Positions 49,937 through 58,992 of a stretch of DNA of 64,000 bases are shown here, piece after piece. The notes beneath the pieces are model-generated. The model was not told where the DNA came from. It did no database searches and saw only the letters and a program-made list of their open reading frames with translations. Source of the stretch: Halomicrobium urmianum (lineage in GTDB: Archaea > Halobacteriota > Halobacteria > Halobacteriales > Haloarculaceae); the NCBI RefSeq assembly GCF_020217425.1, contig NZ_CP084090.1, positions 1,178,001 through 1,242,000 on the forward strand, given 5' to 3'. The number at the start of each line of letters is the position of its first letter. The stretch's first letter is position 1. A program made the position numbers and the translations under genes.

Positions 49937-51394
49937 CTATCCCAGGCGGCGGGTGAGCAGCGCAGCGGCGGCCAGCGCTGCCGCGCCCAGCAGGCCGGCG
50001 GCGAACATCCAGCCGTCGGGGCCGTCCGACTGGGTCCCGAGCGCCGGCGTCGCCGTCGTACCATCGTCGGACGCGTCCGTCGCGTTCGCGTCCCCGGCGT
50101 CGGTCGTCGCCGGTCCGGTCGTCCCGCCGTCGAGCACTCCGGGCCGGAGCAGGCGGTCGGCCCGGTCCGAACTGGTCAGGTACTCGTAGCACTGCTCCTG
50201 GCGCTCCACGTCGATGCCCTGGCTCCCGGTCATCTCGACGGTGCCCGTGGCGCCCGCCTCCCGCATCGTCGGGCCGCTGGACTCGTCGCCGGTGCCGACC
50301 CGCTCGGCGTCGTACGGCTGCCAGGGGCCGTACGTCTCCCAGACGACCTCGCCGGACGGCGTCACCTCCAGCAGGCGGTGGCCGCGTCGGTCGGAGACCA
50401 GCGTGTGGCCGTTCGGCAGGCGGTCGGCGTCCCGCGGGTCGTCCAGTTGCCCGCCCTCGAGGGTCCACGTGCGGACCCACTCGTCGTTCACGCGGGTCGC
50501 GTTCGCACCGAGGTCGACATCGGCGCCCGCCTCGATGCGGGCGTACTCGACGACGCGGTCGTTGCGGCTGTCGGCGACGATGACGGTCGGCGTCCCGTTC
50601 TCGCCCTCGAAGTAGTCGGGGTTGTGCTGCTCGAAGAGGACGTCGCGGTCGCCGTCCTCGCCGAGCATCCACGCGATCTCCTTGGTCTCGCGGTCGATGG
50701 CGACGACCTGGTCGAAGTTCCGGATCGAGGCCATGATCAGACCGCCACCGATCCGCTCGACGTCGTTGACGTGGGTCCAGTCGTCGGCGTAGGGACCGCC
50801 GCCCTCACGCGGGAAGGCCTCCGAGTGCTCGTCGAAGCGGTACTCCCAGGTGATCTCCTCCCGCGTGAGGTTGTAGATCAGCACCCGGTTGCGCTCGTCG
50901 CCCTTGTCGACGAGGTACAGTTCGTCGCCGTGGAGGTCGGCGTCGTGGCCGTCCTCGACGTTCTCGAAGCGGCGCTCAGAGACGTGTTCGCCGGTCGCGG
51001 GGTCGATCTCGGTCACGACGGTGATGCCGGGCTCGGTGCTCGCCATCAGCAGGTTCCCGTTCGGCAGCACGTCGACGTCGTAGGCCCACCGGCCGCCGTG
51101 GGCCGTGACGTCGTGGACGCCGATGATCGAGCCGTTCGGGGCGATGCCGGTCAGCAGCGCCGTGGTGTAGTTCGACCCCCGCGCCCCCTGGAGCGAGAGC
51201 AGCGTGGCGTTGTCGGGTCGCTCGCGGATCGTCCCGACGCAGGCGTTCGAGGCGTCGGTCTGGAGTGCCGGTCCGGAAGCGGCCGCCGACGAGGCGACTC
51301 CCTGGTCGGCCGTCGCGGTGGCCGCCGCCGGTGCGAACCCGGCGGTGACCGTGACGACGGCGAGGAGGCCCGTGACTGCGCGCGTCGCGTCCAT
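49937..51394 (-). CDS. Secreted arylsulfotransferase-like (ASST) beta-propeller protein with C-terminal anchor
   Basis: 485 aa. A signal peptide (VTGLLAVVTVTAGFAPAAATA) leads a six-bladed propeller with repeats such as YDVDVLPNGNLLMASTEPGI, GHDADLHGDELYLVDKGDER, WTHVNDVERIGGGLIMASIR and LFEQHNPDYFEGENGTPTVI. His residues in HDADLH, THVND and EQHNPDYF are those expected in the ASST active site. The C-terminus is a Thr/Asp-rich linker and a single membrane helix (GWMFAAGLLGAAALAAAALL), so it is surface-anchored. ASST enzymes move sulfate between aryl groups; whether the haloarchaeal branch does so is unknown. Confidence 0.82.
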   Translation of the reverse strand: MDATRAVTGLLAVVTVTAGFAPAAATATADQGVASSAAASGPALQTDASNACVGTIRERPDNATLLSLQGARGSNYTTALLTGIAPNGSIIGVHDVTAHGGRWAYDVDVLPNGNLLMASTEPGITVVTEIDPATGEHVSERRFENVEDGHDADLHGDELYLVDKGDERNRVLIYNLTREEITWEYRFDEHSEAFPREGGGPYADDWTHVNDVERIGGGLIMASIRNFDQVVAIDRETKEIAWMLGEDGDRDVLFEQHNPDYFEGENGTPTVIVADSRNDRVVEYARIEAGADVDLGANATRVNDEWVRTWTLEGGQLDDPRDADRLPNGHTLVSDRRGHRLLEVTPSGEVVWETYGPWQPYDAERVGTGDESSGPTMREAGATGTVEMTGSQGIDVERQEQCYEYLTSSDRADRLLRPGVLDGGTTGPATTDAGDANATDASDDGTTATPALGTQSDGPDGWMFAAGLLGAAALAAAALLTRRLG

Positions 51395-51438
51395 GGGACG
51401 GCGTTCGTGCAGGGGGTCAAAAAGCCCCCGTCATTCGA

Positions 51439-52632
51439 TTAGCGGCTGGTGCCGACGGCGGCGCCCAGGCGGCGGACCGCCGGCCCGTGGAAGTAGAGGC
51501 TCACCGCGACCGCGACGGCCCCGCCGGCCGCCAGGAAGTAGTACATCGACTGGACGCCGACCAGGTCCATCAGGCCGCCGGCCCCCAGTTGCCCGAGCGC
51601 CCGGCCGGTCCCGATGCCGAAGGAGAATAGGAGCGTCTGCGCCGTCGAGGACAGCTCCGGCGGCGCGAACTCGTGGGCGAAGTTGACCACGGCGAGGTAG
51701 AACAGCGCCAGTCCGACGCCGAGGAAGGGCTGGACCGCGAGGATGGCCGTCGGCGTCGCGACGGCGGCGTAGACGAAGTAGACCCCGATGTAGACGACGG
51801 CCCCGAGCGTCAGCTTCGTCGGGTTCGACAGCCCGATCCGCGCCATCGAGAGGAAGACGGCCGCCTCGGCGACGGTCTTGAGCATCCAGGCGGTCCCCGT
51901 CAGCCCGTCGGAGGAGCCGATGGCGCGCACGTACACCGAGAAGTACGCGCTGCCGGCCGAGCTGATGCCGCCGATCACCGTCGCGACGATCAGGAGGACG
52001 AGGAAGCGTCGGTCGGTCAGCAGGCCGACGGCGTCGCGCTGCAGGTCCGGCGTGAGGTCGGCGTCCGGTTCCGGCACGCCGACGACGATGGCCACGAAGA
52101 CCACCATCCCCGCTGCGTACACGTAGAAGATCAGGTCCGTCGGGAGCCGGTCGAGCGCCCAGCCGATGCCGAGGACGCCGATGCCGAACGCGATCGAGCC
52201 GAACGCGCGCACCTGGCCGTAGTTCAGCCCGCCCGACAGTACCATCGAATTGGCGATGGGCATGATCGGGGACCGGACCGCTGCCAGCAGCGCCGTCGCG
52301 ACCGCGAGCAGGAGGAACGGCTCCGGGAACCCGCCCGCGAACGGGTACGCCAGGACGATCACGCCCGAGGCGGCGGCCGCAACCAGCAGCACCCGCTTCC
52401 CCGCGGCGTATCGGTCGGCGACGACACCCCAGATCGGCTGGGCGATCATGCCCGCGACGACCAGCACCGCCCCAAGCAACCCCATCTGGCCGCCCGTCAG
52501 CCCGAGTTCCTCGAAGTAGACGTTCCGGAAGGCGATGAAGCCGTTCGCGGAGGCGTAGAAGACGAAGTAGAGAAGCTGATACTGGCGCTTGTCGGAGAGC
52601 ACGTCACCGTCTGCCGCGCCGACCCTCTTCAA
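51439..52632 (-). CDS. MFS transporter (MFS_1_like/LacY-type)
   Basis: 397 aa with about 12 membrane helices. QYQLLYFVFYASANGFIAFR NVYFEELGL at the start, GVVADRYAAGKRVLLVAAAA (the conserved loop between helices 2 and 3) and GGLNYGQVRAFGSIAFGIGV are typical of the LacY/nucleoside-H+ symporter-like branch of the major facilitator superfamily. The second half starts after LTPDLQRDAVGLLTDRRFLV. It probably moves a sugar or nucleoside with H+. The substrate cannot be inferred. Palindromic repeat copy D sits 80 bases upstream of its start. Confidence 0.85.
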   Translation of the reverse strand: MKRVGAADGDVLSDKRQYQLLYFVFYASANGFIAFRNVYFEELGLTGGQMGLLGAVLVVAGMIAQPIWGVVADRYAAGKRVLLVAAAASGVIVLAYPFAGGFPEPFLLLAVATALLAAVRSPIMPIANSMVLSGGLNYGQVRAFGSIAFGIGVLGIGWALDRLPTDLIFYVYAAGMVVFVAIVVGVPEPDADLTPDLQRDAVGLLTDRRFLVLLIVATVIGGISSAGSAYFSVYVRAIGSSDGLTGTAWMLKTVAEAAVFLSMARIGLSNPTKLTLGAVVYIGVYFVYAAVATPTAILAVQPFLGVGLALFYLAVVNFAHEFAPPELSSTAQTLLFSFGIGTGRALGQLGAGGLMDLVGVQSMYYFLAAGGAVAVAVSLYFHGPAVRRLGAAVGTSR

Positions 52633-52713
52633 AGTACGGATTCGTTACTACAGGCGTTGTAAAAAATTCGACCCTGGGGCATCGCGGCGGGCTGACGGGC
52701 CCGGCGCGCTGCT

Positions 52714-52798
52714 CTATACAGAAATTGAAGCTATTTACACACCGAAGGGATCCCGGGGTGCCCTTCGCGTATGTCAGTGCTTTGAACTTCTACTCTAG
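52714..52798 (-). repeat. Dispersed palindromic repeat, copy D
   Basis: 85 bp, same orientation as copy B. The minus strand reads ctagagtagaagttcaaagc at the left and cttcaatttctgtatag at the right, with a central GGGCACCCCGGGATCCC. Its outer CTAG end contains the stop codon of the cyclophilin gene (52795-52797). Confidence 0.82.
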
Positions 52799-53343
52799 TC
52801 GTGGACCTCGACGGACTCGATCTCGATGGGCGTCGTCGGGCGGTCGTGCATGTCCGTGTCGGCGCTGCCGATCTCTTCGACGACGTCCATGCCGTCGACG
52901 ACCTCGCCGAAGACGGCGTGCTTGTCGTCGAGGTGGGGCGTCTCGTCCAGCGTGATGAAGAACTGCGAGCCGTTCGTGTCGGGGCCGCGGTTGGCCATCG
53001 ACACCGTGCCGGCCGAGTCGTGGCGCAGGTCCTCGTGGAACTCGTCCTCGAAGGTGTAGCCGGGGCCGCCGCGGCCGGTGCCCTCGGGGTCGCCGGTCTG
53101 GATCATGAAGTCCTCGATGACGCGGTGGAACTCCACGCCGTCGTAGATGGGGTCGACCCGCTTCTCGCCCGTCTCGGGGTCCTCCCAGGCGCCCTCGCCC
53201 GGACCGATCTCCGCGTCGTCGTAGTCCTCGGCCTCGGTGGCGTGGTCGACGAACGCCTCGACGGTGCGCGGTGCGCGCTCGTCGAACAGTTCGATCTCGA
53301 TGTCGCCCTTCGTCGTGTGGATCGTCGCGGTCAGGTCACTCAT
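52795..53343 (-). CDS. Cyclophilin-type peptidyl-prolyl cis-trans isomerase
   Basis: 182 aa from the ATG at 53343 ([20 protein letters not shown]). The cyclophilin core is clear: [20 protein letters not shown] (catalytic Arg in FHRVI), [39 protein letters not shown] and [20 protein letters not shown]. It speeds proline isomerisation during protein folding in the cytoplasm. The TAG stop lies inside repeat copy D, so the last codons (VEVHD) border the insertion; the original C-terminus may have been longer or different. Upstream in-frame codons to 53469 are not family-like. Confidence 0.93.
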   Translation of the reverse strand: MSDLTATIHTTKGDIEIELFDERAPRTVEAFVDHATEAEDYDDAEIGPGEGAWEDPETGEKRVDPIYDGVEFHRVIEDFMIQTGDPEGTGRGGPGYTFEDEFHEDLRHDSAGTVSMANRGPDTNGSQFFITLDETPHLDDKHAVFGEVVDGMDVVEEIGSADTDMHDRPTTPIEIESVEVHD

Positions 53344-53502
53344 GGAATCTGAGACGCCACGGGCCGGCAAAACGCTGGCGGTGCCGCGCCGGGGTTGAAG
53401 TACGGAGACGGAACGAGGCCCGGGCGTGACGTGACGGCCGCCGCAGACCGGTTCGCGGGAGCGCGCCACGCCGGTCCGCGGGCAGTCCGTGGCGCCTGCT
53501 CG

Positions 53503-54489
53503 CTACTCCGCGCCGGCGGTTCCGGTGTCACCCGCCAGGAAGCCCGACAGCGCCCCGTTCACCCGATCGACCGCGTCGATGTGGATCCAGTGGCCGGCGT
53601 CCTCGAATCGCTCGACGCGCAGCTCGGGCACCCACCGCTCTACGCCGCGGGTCAGCGACGTCGCCAGCGCCAGGTCCCGCTCGCCCCACAGCAGCAGCGT
53701 CGGGACGTCGACGCGCCAGTCCGGCCAGCCGTCGAACGGGGCGATCGCGCCCTGTCTCGCTCGACGGCGAGCGAGTGCCCGGTAGTAGTTGACCGGCCCC
53801 GCCAGGCCGCTACGGCGGAACGCCGCGCGGTAGCGCTCGAGGTCCGCGTCGGTGAACGCGTCCGGGCGCACCGTCCCCTCGCGGAACATCTCGTCGAAGG
53901 CGGCGAAGTCGTCCCGCGAGATGCCCCACTCAGGGAGCCGAGGGACCTGGAAGGCGAGGACGTACCAGGACTTCCGGAGCTGCTCCCACGTCGTCAGGTC
54001 GCGCAGGTACGCGCCGGGGTGCGGGGCGTTCATGACGGCGAGGCGGTCCACCGCGTCGGGCCGGTCGATGCCGACCTGCCAGGCGACGAGGCCGCCCCAG
54101 TCGTGGCCCACGACGTGCGCTCGTTCGCGGCCGACGTGTTCGATCAGTCCCGCCACGTCGCCGACGAGTTCGTCCAGATCGTAGGCTGCGACGCCGTCGG
54201 GCGCCTCCGAGCGGTTGTACCCGCGCATGTCCGGCGCGAGGACGCGGTAGCCCGCGTCGACCAGTGCCGGAATCTGGCAGCGCCAGGAGTACCAGAACTC
54301 CGGGAAGCCGTGGAGCAGGACGACGAGGTCGCCGTCCTCCGGCCCGGCGGTCACGTAGTGCAGGCTGACGCCGTCGACGCGGGCGCGGTGGTGTTCGACG
54401 CGGTCGTCGACCGTCCGTTCGCCGCCCGCCTCGGTGCTCCCCGCGTCGTCTCCGGTGCCGGGACCAGGGCTGGCGTGGCTGTCGGCCAT
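53503..54489 (-). CDS. Alpha/beta hydrolase, epoxide-hydrolase-like
   Basis: 328 aa. An acidic Gly/Asp-rich start (about 1-28) precedes the hydrolase fold. LLHGFPEFWYSWR is the oxyanion HGxP motif, GHDWGGLVAW carries Asp as nucleophile (as in epoxide hydrolases and haloalkane dehalogenases), and the C-terminal ERFEDAGHWIHIDAVDRVNG supplies the catalytic His; LLLWGERDLAL offers the acid. A cap domain (about 165-245) contains Tyr residues (PVNYYRALA) typical of epoxide hydrolases. It would open epoxides to diols. The substrate is unknown. It lies 54 bases downstream of the TrpD-like gene, on the same strand. Confidence 0.88.
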   Translation of the reverse strand: MADSHASPGPGTGDDAGSTEAGGERTVDDRVEHHRARVDGVSLHYVTAGPEDGDLVVLLHGFPEFWYSWRCQIPALVDAGYRVLAPDMRGYNRSEAPDGVAAYDLDELVGDVAGLIEHVGRERAHVVGHDWGGLVAWQVGIDRPDAVDRLAVMNAPHPGAYLRDLTTWEQLRKSWYVLAFQVPRLPEWGISRDDFAAFDEMFREGTVRPDAFTDADLERYRAAFRRSGLAGPVNYYRALARRRARQGAIAPFDGWPDWRVDVPTLLLWGERDLALATSLTRGVERWVPELRVERFEDAGHWIHIDAVDRVNGALSGFLAGDTGTAGAE

Positions 54490-54543
54490 ACGCCGCGTTC
54501 GAACGGACGGGAGAAGTGCGTTGGGCGGGCCGGTCGTCGCTCC

Positions 54544-55629
54544 TCAGAACGCCCGCAGGTCCTCGAGGACGGCGGCGGCGCTGCCGTCGTCGATGGCGGC
54601 GCGGGCCTCGTCGAGGCCGTCCTCGATGGACGCGACGTCCTCGCGGGCGTAGATCCGCAGCGCGGCGTTGAGCGCGACGGCGTCGGCGAAGCCGTCCTCG
54701 CGCTCGCCGGCCACTACTTCCTCGGTGATGGCGGCGGAGTCGGCCGCGACGTCGTCGACTTCCAGGTCCTCGCTCTCTACGTCCATCCCGTAGTCCGCCG
54801 TCCCGATCTCGTAGTCGAGGATGCCCTCTTCGTCGGCCGCCTCGTCGTCGCTGGGCCACTCGGCGACGACCGTCGATCCGGGACGAACGTCGTCGTACCC
54901 CTCCATGCCCTGGAAGAACAGCGCCCGACTCGCTGGGTTGGTCTCGCTCCGTGTCAGCGTCCGGACCATCCGCTTGGCGAACGCGAGGTGGTAGAAGCTC
55001 CCCAGGTGGACGTCGGCGTCGGCCGGGTTCGCCAGCGTCTCGACCGTGTTGACGAACGTCCGGACGCCCATCGCGTCGCGACGGTCGTACAGGTCGGCGA
55101 CCCCGGGGTTGAACTCGGGCTGGTAGTAGAAGCCGAAGCCGGCGTCGTCGACCATGTCGGCGCTCTCGCCGGGCGACAGCTCCGTCCGGACGCCGAGCTC
55201 GTCGAGGACGTGCTTGTAGGCGTCCTGCTTCTGGGTGGGGACGCGGTCGCCGCTGTGGACGACGACGGGGGTGCCCGCCGCGGCCGCGACGACGCCGGCG
55301 GCGACGCCCAGGATGGCGCTGTCGCCCTTGCCGTCGTAGTTGGCCCCGCAGTCGACGGGGTCGGCACTCGGGACGCCCGTCTCGACGCTCTCCTCGCGCA
55401 TCACGTCGACGAACGCCGCCAGCTCCTCGGGCGAGTTGCGCTTCCAGCGGTTGGCGAGCCAGAAGGCACCCAGCGTCGTCTCGTCCGGTTCCGCGTCGAG
55501 GATGCGCTGGAACGCCTCGCGGGCCTGCCCGCGGTCCATGTCGTCGGCCGACTTGTGCCCCGATCCGACGACCTCGGTCATCAGCCGCTTGAGCGGCCAC
55601 TCCCCGTACTCGCGGGTAGTCTGAGCCAT
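54544..55629 (-). CDS. Anthranilate phosphoribosyltransferase-like protein (TrpD2-type)
   Basis: 361 aa from the ATG at 55629 (MAQTTREYGEWPLKRLMTEV). The glycosyltransferase 3 fold shows KSADDMDRGQAREAFQRILD at the N-terminal helical domain, VDCGANYDGKGDSAILGVAA (in place of the GTGGD loop of true TrpD), VVVHSGDRVPTQKQDAYKHV and NTVETLANPADADVHLGSFY. The altered phosphoribosyl loop suggests a TrpD2/YbiB-like paralogue rather than the tryptophan pathway enzyme. YbiB-type relatives bind nucleic acids. No other trp gene is near. Function uncertain. Confidence 0.78.
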   Translation of the reverse strand: MAQTTREYGEWPLKRLMTEVVGSGHKSADDMDRGQAREAFQRILDAEPDETTLGAFWLANRWKRNSPEELAAFVDVMREESVETGVPSADPVDCGANYDGKGDSAILGVAAGVVAAAAGTPVVVHSGDRVPTQKQDAYKHVLDELGVRTELSPGESADMVDDAGFGFYYQPEFNPGVADLYDRRDAMGVRTFVNTVETLANPADADVHLGSFYHLAFAKRMVRTLTRSETNPASRALFFQGMEGYDDVRPGSTVVAEWPSDDEAADEEGILDYEIGTADYGMDVESEDLEVDDVAADSAAITEEVVAGEREDGFADAVALNAALRIYAREDVASIEDGLDEARAAIDDGSAAAVLEDLRAF

Positions 55630-56014
55630 ACGCGAACGTCCGTTCGGCCGGGCCAAAAGCGTCCCGTTTCCCGCTAGCATTGGGATGTGCTTGATCTGAA
55701 CGAGTTGGATCAGGCGTTCAGAGAAATGCTGTAGCCGTGACCAAGAACAGCCTGAAAGGGGCCGCGGGCTGCGGGAACCCCGGCGTTCGCAAGAGCGAAG
55801 CTCTTGCGCAGCCCATCAGAAATCGAAGATTTCCGAGGACGACGTAGGCACTGGAACGAACGGAGTGAGTGAAGCGCGCAACGGGCCGCGGAACCGCAGC
55901 CTGCGGGGGGCTTTGTGGCTGTTCACGAGATCGGCATCACCTGTCATCGTCTCGTATTCAGAAGCCGATCCTGGACCCGAAAGCGATACACCCGTCCGCA
56001 CCTAACGGCCGTCG
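55630..56014. other. Intergenic region with GAA-triloop hairpins
   Basis: 385 bp between divergent genes. It contains CGCAAGAGC-GAA-GCTCTTGCG (55788-55808) and GAAATC-GAA-GATTTC (55819-55833), two perfect inverted repeats with the same GAA loop seen downstream of the trkA operon, and repeated gcgggctgcgg/gcctgcgggg words. No gene is seen. Confidence 0.5.
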
Positions 56015-57103
56015 ATGAGCCTCCAGTCGGGCGACTGGCGCGAGGGGATCGACGAGGTGGACGCGGCCCTCGTCGACGGGTACCAGAGCGGCTTCCCGGT
56101 CACGGAGCGGCCCTTCGAGGCCGTCGGGGCGGAACTGGGCGTCGACGCCGAGGAGGCGCTCGCCCGGGTGGCGGACCTCCTCGACGAGGGCGTCTTCCGC
56201 CGGTTCGGCCCCGTACTGAACCCGCCGGTGATCGGGTCGTCGGCGCTGGCCGCGGTCCAGGCGCCCGCGGACCGGTTCGACGCCGTCGCCGAGACGATCA
56301 ACGGCTACGACCAGGTCAACCACAACTACGCGCGGGACCACGAGTGGAACATGTGGTTCGTCGTGACGGCGGCGAGCCGGGAGATCCGCGACCGCATCCT
56401 GGACGAGATCGAGGAGCGGACGGGGTGTACGGTGCTGCGCCTGCCGATGCTGACGGACTACTACATCGACCTGGAGTTCCCCGTGGTCAATAGCGACGCG
56501 CTGGCACGGGAGAGCGTGGGCAGCGGCGGATCGGGCGGCGACGACGTGAGGGCCGGCCCGGACGCGGTCGGCGAGGGGAGCGTGTCGGCGACGCGGATCA
56601 GCGAGGACGCCGCCGCGGACCTGTCCGACCTGGAGCGGCGACTGCTCGTTGCGATCCAGGAGGGGTTCCCGACGTCGGCGACGCCGTACCGGGACGTCGC
56701 CGAGACCGTCGGCGCTCCGGTCGCGGACGTCCTGACGTCGATCGAGCGGCTGCTGGAGCGGGGCTGTATCAAGCGCGTCGGCTTCGTCGTCAACCACGTC
56801 CGGACGGGCTTCGACAGCAACTGCATGGTCGTCTGGGACGTCCCGGACGACGAACTGGACGAGCGGGGTCGGGCGGTCGGGGGGCTGCCGTACGTGACGC
56901 TGTGCTACCACCGCCCGCGTCGGCCGGCCCGTGACTGGCCGTACAACCTCTTCACGATGGTCCACGGCCGGGAGGCGTCGGCCGTCGACGCGTCGATCGA
57001 CCGGCTGGCCGACGAGCACCTCCCCTTCGAGCACGAGCGGCTCTACTCGACGGAGACGCTCAAGCAGACCGGGGCACGGTACGCGGACCTGGTCGGTCGA
57101 TAG
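56015..57103 (+). CDS. ahbA/ahbB-like: Siroheme decarboxylase-type protein, fused AhbA/AhbB-like modules
   Basis: 362 aa from MSLQSGDWREGIDEVDAALV. Two homologous halves: residues about 1-165 (VDGYQSGFPVTERPFEAVGA, EEGVFRRFGPVLNPPVIGSS-like, VNHNYARDHEWNMWFVVTAA) and about 205-362 (VAIQEGFPTSATPYRDVAET, RLLERGCIKRVGFVVNHVRT, TLCYHRPRRPARDWPYNLFT MVHG). Each has an N-terminal winged helix and a C-terminal RAM-like fold of the Lrp/AsnC type. They match AhbA and AhbB, which decarboxylate siroheme to didecarboxysiroheme in the alternative haem pathway. A Gly/Ser linker (SVGSGGSGGDD) joins the halves. His residues in both modules are catalytic candidates. No other ahb gene is in the window. Confidence 0.85.
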   Translation: MSLQSGDWREGIDEVDAALVDGYQSGFPVTERPFEAVGAELGVDAEEALARVADLLDEGVFRRFGPVLNPPVIGSSALAAVQAPADRFDAVAETINGYDQVNHNYARDHEWNMWFVVTAASREIRDRILDEIEERTGCTVLRLPMLTDYYIDLEFPVVNSDALARESVGSGGSGGDDVRAGPDAVGEGSVSATRISEDAAADLSDLERRLLVAIQEGFPTSATPYRDVAETVGAPVADVLTSIERLLERGCIKRVGFVVNHVRTGFDSNCMVVWDVPDDELDERGRAVGGLPYVTLCYHRPRRPARDWPYNLFTMVHGREASAVDASIDRLADEHLPFEHERLYSTETLKQTGARYADLVGR

Positions 57104-57174
57104 GCGGCCGGTATCACGGGGCAAACTGCCCAGAACCCTTTTGCGTTAGTTCGTTCTTAGTGGCAGCCACCCAC

Positions 57175-57768
57175 ATGAGTCCCAGCGAGCTCGCGACGGT
57201 GTTGGTCGTCGACGACGAGCCGGACGTGGCCGACGCCTATGCCGCGCAGCTCCGCGGCGAGTACGACGTCTTGACGGCCCACAGCGGCGAGGCCGGCCTG
57301 GCGAAGCTGGATCCGGACGTGGACGTGGTGCTGCTCGCCCGGCGGATGCCAGACGTCCGGGGCGCCGACGTCCTCGAGGAGATCCGCGACCGGCAGCTGG
57401 ACGCGCGCGTGGCCATGGTGACCGCCGTCGACCCCGACTTCGAGATCATCGACATGGCGTTCGACGACTACGTCGTCAAGCCGGTCTCCCGATCGGATCT
57501 GGTCGACACTATCGAGCGGCTGCTGAACTGCGCCGCCTACGAGGAGCGGTTCCGCGAGTTCTACGCGCTGGCGTCGAAACACGCGGCGCTGTCGGCCAAC
57601 AAGCCGACTGCGGAGCTGCGCTCCAGCGAGGAGTTCCGGGAACTGGAGGACCGGCTCGCCCGCCTGCGCTCGGAACTGGACGACATCGCGGACCAGTTCG
57701 ACGGCGAGGACTACGCGGCCGTGTTCCGCGAGGTCGAGGGCCGTGCGCTGTCGCCGCTGGACGAATAG
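57175..57768 (+). CDS. HalX-domain response regulator lacking the phospho-acceptor Asp
   Basis: 197 aa from the ATG at 57175 (MSPSELATVLVVDDEPDVAD). Receiver domain 8-115: the acidic pocket VVDDEPD is kept and so is the Lys of DDYVVKPVSR, but the phospho-acceptor site reads DVVLLARRMPD, so the usual Asp (LLDRRMP) is Ala55. A HalX domain follows (about 125-195: CAAYEERFREFYALASKHAA, EEFRELEDRLARLRSELDDI). It may act without phosphorylation, as a pseudo-receiver. No histidine kinase gene is nearby. Target unknown. Confidence 0.87.
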   Translation: MSPSELATVLVVDDEPDVADAYAAQLRGEYDVLTAHSGEAGLAKLDPDVDVVLLARRMPDVRGADVLEEIRDRQLDARVAMVTAVDPDFEIIDMAFDDYVVKPVSRSDLVDTIERLLNCAAYEERFREFYALASKHAALSANKPTAELRSSEEFRELEDRLARLRSELDDIADQFDGEDYAAVFREVEGRALSPLDE

Positions 57769-57839
57769 ACGCGGCGAACTGGGGCTCGCTGACTGTATTT
57801 TCGAAAGCACTAACGGTAATTCGTCCCTAGCCGGGTGCA

Positions 57840-58769
57840 ATGAGTCAGCAACTTCCGGACGTACAGGCCTCGAGTCCTGACGTCACCGTCGGTCTGAACC
57901 GGGTGGGCGTCACGGGCGTCGAGAAACTCGTCAAGATCGGCCGCGGGGACCAGCGGCCGATCGTCCTGATGGCGGAGTTCGAGGTCTTCGTCGACCTGCC
58001 CTCCTGGCGCAAGGGGGCGGACATGAGCCGCAACATGGAGGTCATCGACGAGACCCTGGAGGCGGCCGTCAGCCAGGAGGTCGAGGGCATCGAGGACGTC
58101 TGTGGGGAAGCCGCCGAGCGACTGCTGGAGAAGCACGACTACACGACGCAGGCCGAGGTGCGCATGGAGGCCGAGTACGTCACGCGCGAGGAGACGCCCG
58201 AGTCCGGGCGTCCCACGCAGTCCACTGCGGACATCGTCGCGTCGGCGACGGCCGACGAGGACGGCACGCGCGAGGAGATCGGCGCCCGCGTCACCGGCAT
58301 GACCGTCTGTCCCTGTTCGCAGGGGATGTCCGCCGCCCGGGCTCGCGACGCGCTGCGCGGCCTCGGCGTCGAGGACGAGACGATCGACGCCTTCCTCGAG
58401 GAGGTCCCCCAGCCCGGCCACTCCCAGCGGGGCCACGCCACGCTCACCATCGAGAGCCAGGGCGCACCCGACGTCGACCTCGACGACGTCATCGAGGTCG
58501 CCCGGGACGCCATGAGCGCCCGGATCTACAACCTCGCCAAGCGGCCCGACGAGGACCACATGACCTACGAGTCCCACAAGAACGCCAAGTTCGTCGAGGA
58601 CTGCGTCCGCTCGATGGCCGAGGGCGTCGTCGACCGATTCCCGCACCTGCCGGACGACGCCGTCGTCACCATGAAGCAGTCCAACGACGAGTCCATCCAC
58701 CAGCACAACGCCCACGCCGAGCGCGTCGCCGAGTTCGAGACGCTGAAGCGGGAAGTCGGTGGGGAGTAG
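57840..58769 (+). CDS. mptA: GTP cyclohydrolase MptA (archaeal FolE2-type)
   Basis: 309 aa. [40 protein letters not shown] (with the active-site region of FolE2/MptA), [20 protein letters not shown] (metal-binding Cys) and [20 protein letters not shown] match the family. It converts GTP to 7,8-dihydroneopterin 2',3'-cyclic phosphate, the first step of methanopterin/tetrahydrofolate-type pterin synthesis, using Fe(II). Stand-alone gene. The stop codon lies inside a 9-bp hairpin stem (58768-58798). Confidence 0.95.
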   Translation: MSQQLPDVQASSPDVTVGLNRVGVTGVEKLVKIGRGDQRPIVLMAEFEVFVDLPSWRKGADMSRNMEVIDETLEAAVSQEVEGIEDVCGEAAERLLEKHDYTTQAEVRMEAEYVTREETPESGRPTQSTADIVASATADEDGTREEIGARVTGMTVCPCSQGMSAARARDALRGLGVEDETIDAFLEEVPQPGHSQRGHATLTIESQGAPDVDLDDVIEVARDAMSARIYNLAKRPDEDHMTYESHKNAKFVEDCVRSMAEGVVDRFPHLPDDAVVTMKQSNDESIHQHNAHAERVAEFETLKREVGGE

Positions 58770-58798
58770 CGCGGCGCTCACTGCGCTCGCGCCGCGCT
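58768..58798 (+). terminator. Hairpin overlapping the mptA stop codon
   Basis: AGCGCGGCG (58768-58776) and CGCCGCGCT (58790-58798) form a perfect 9-bp stem with a 13-base loop. The stem starts inside the TAG (58767-58769). It may mark the transcript 3' end. Confidence 0.4.
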
Positions 58799-58992
58799 AC
58801 GATCGAACGGGAGCGTGCGCACGGAGCGACACGCGAGATAGCGAGGGTCCGAGCGGGGCGAAGGCTCTCGGCGAAGTCGAGCGGGAGCGGTCTGCGGTAT
58901 TCTCCTCCGTTCCGCTCGAAACCGGCGCTACCGTTTAATACCGCATATTACCGCCAGCTGGCATCAGACGGCACTTAATACCATCGAGCCCC

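Noticed and set aside
54544-55629. Tryptophan-pathway trpD
   Set aside because: The phosphoribosyl-binding GTGGD loop is altered (GANYDGKGD) and no other trp gene is near, so a TrpD2-type paralogue is more likely.
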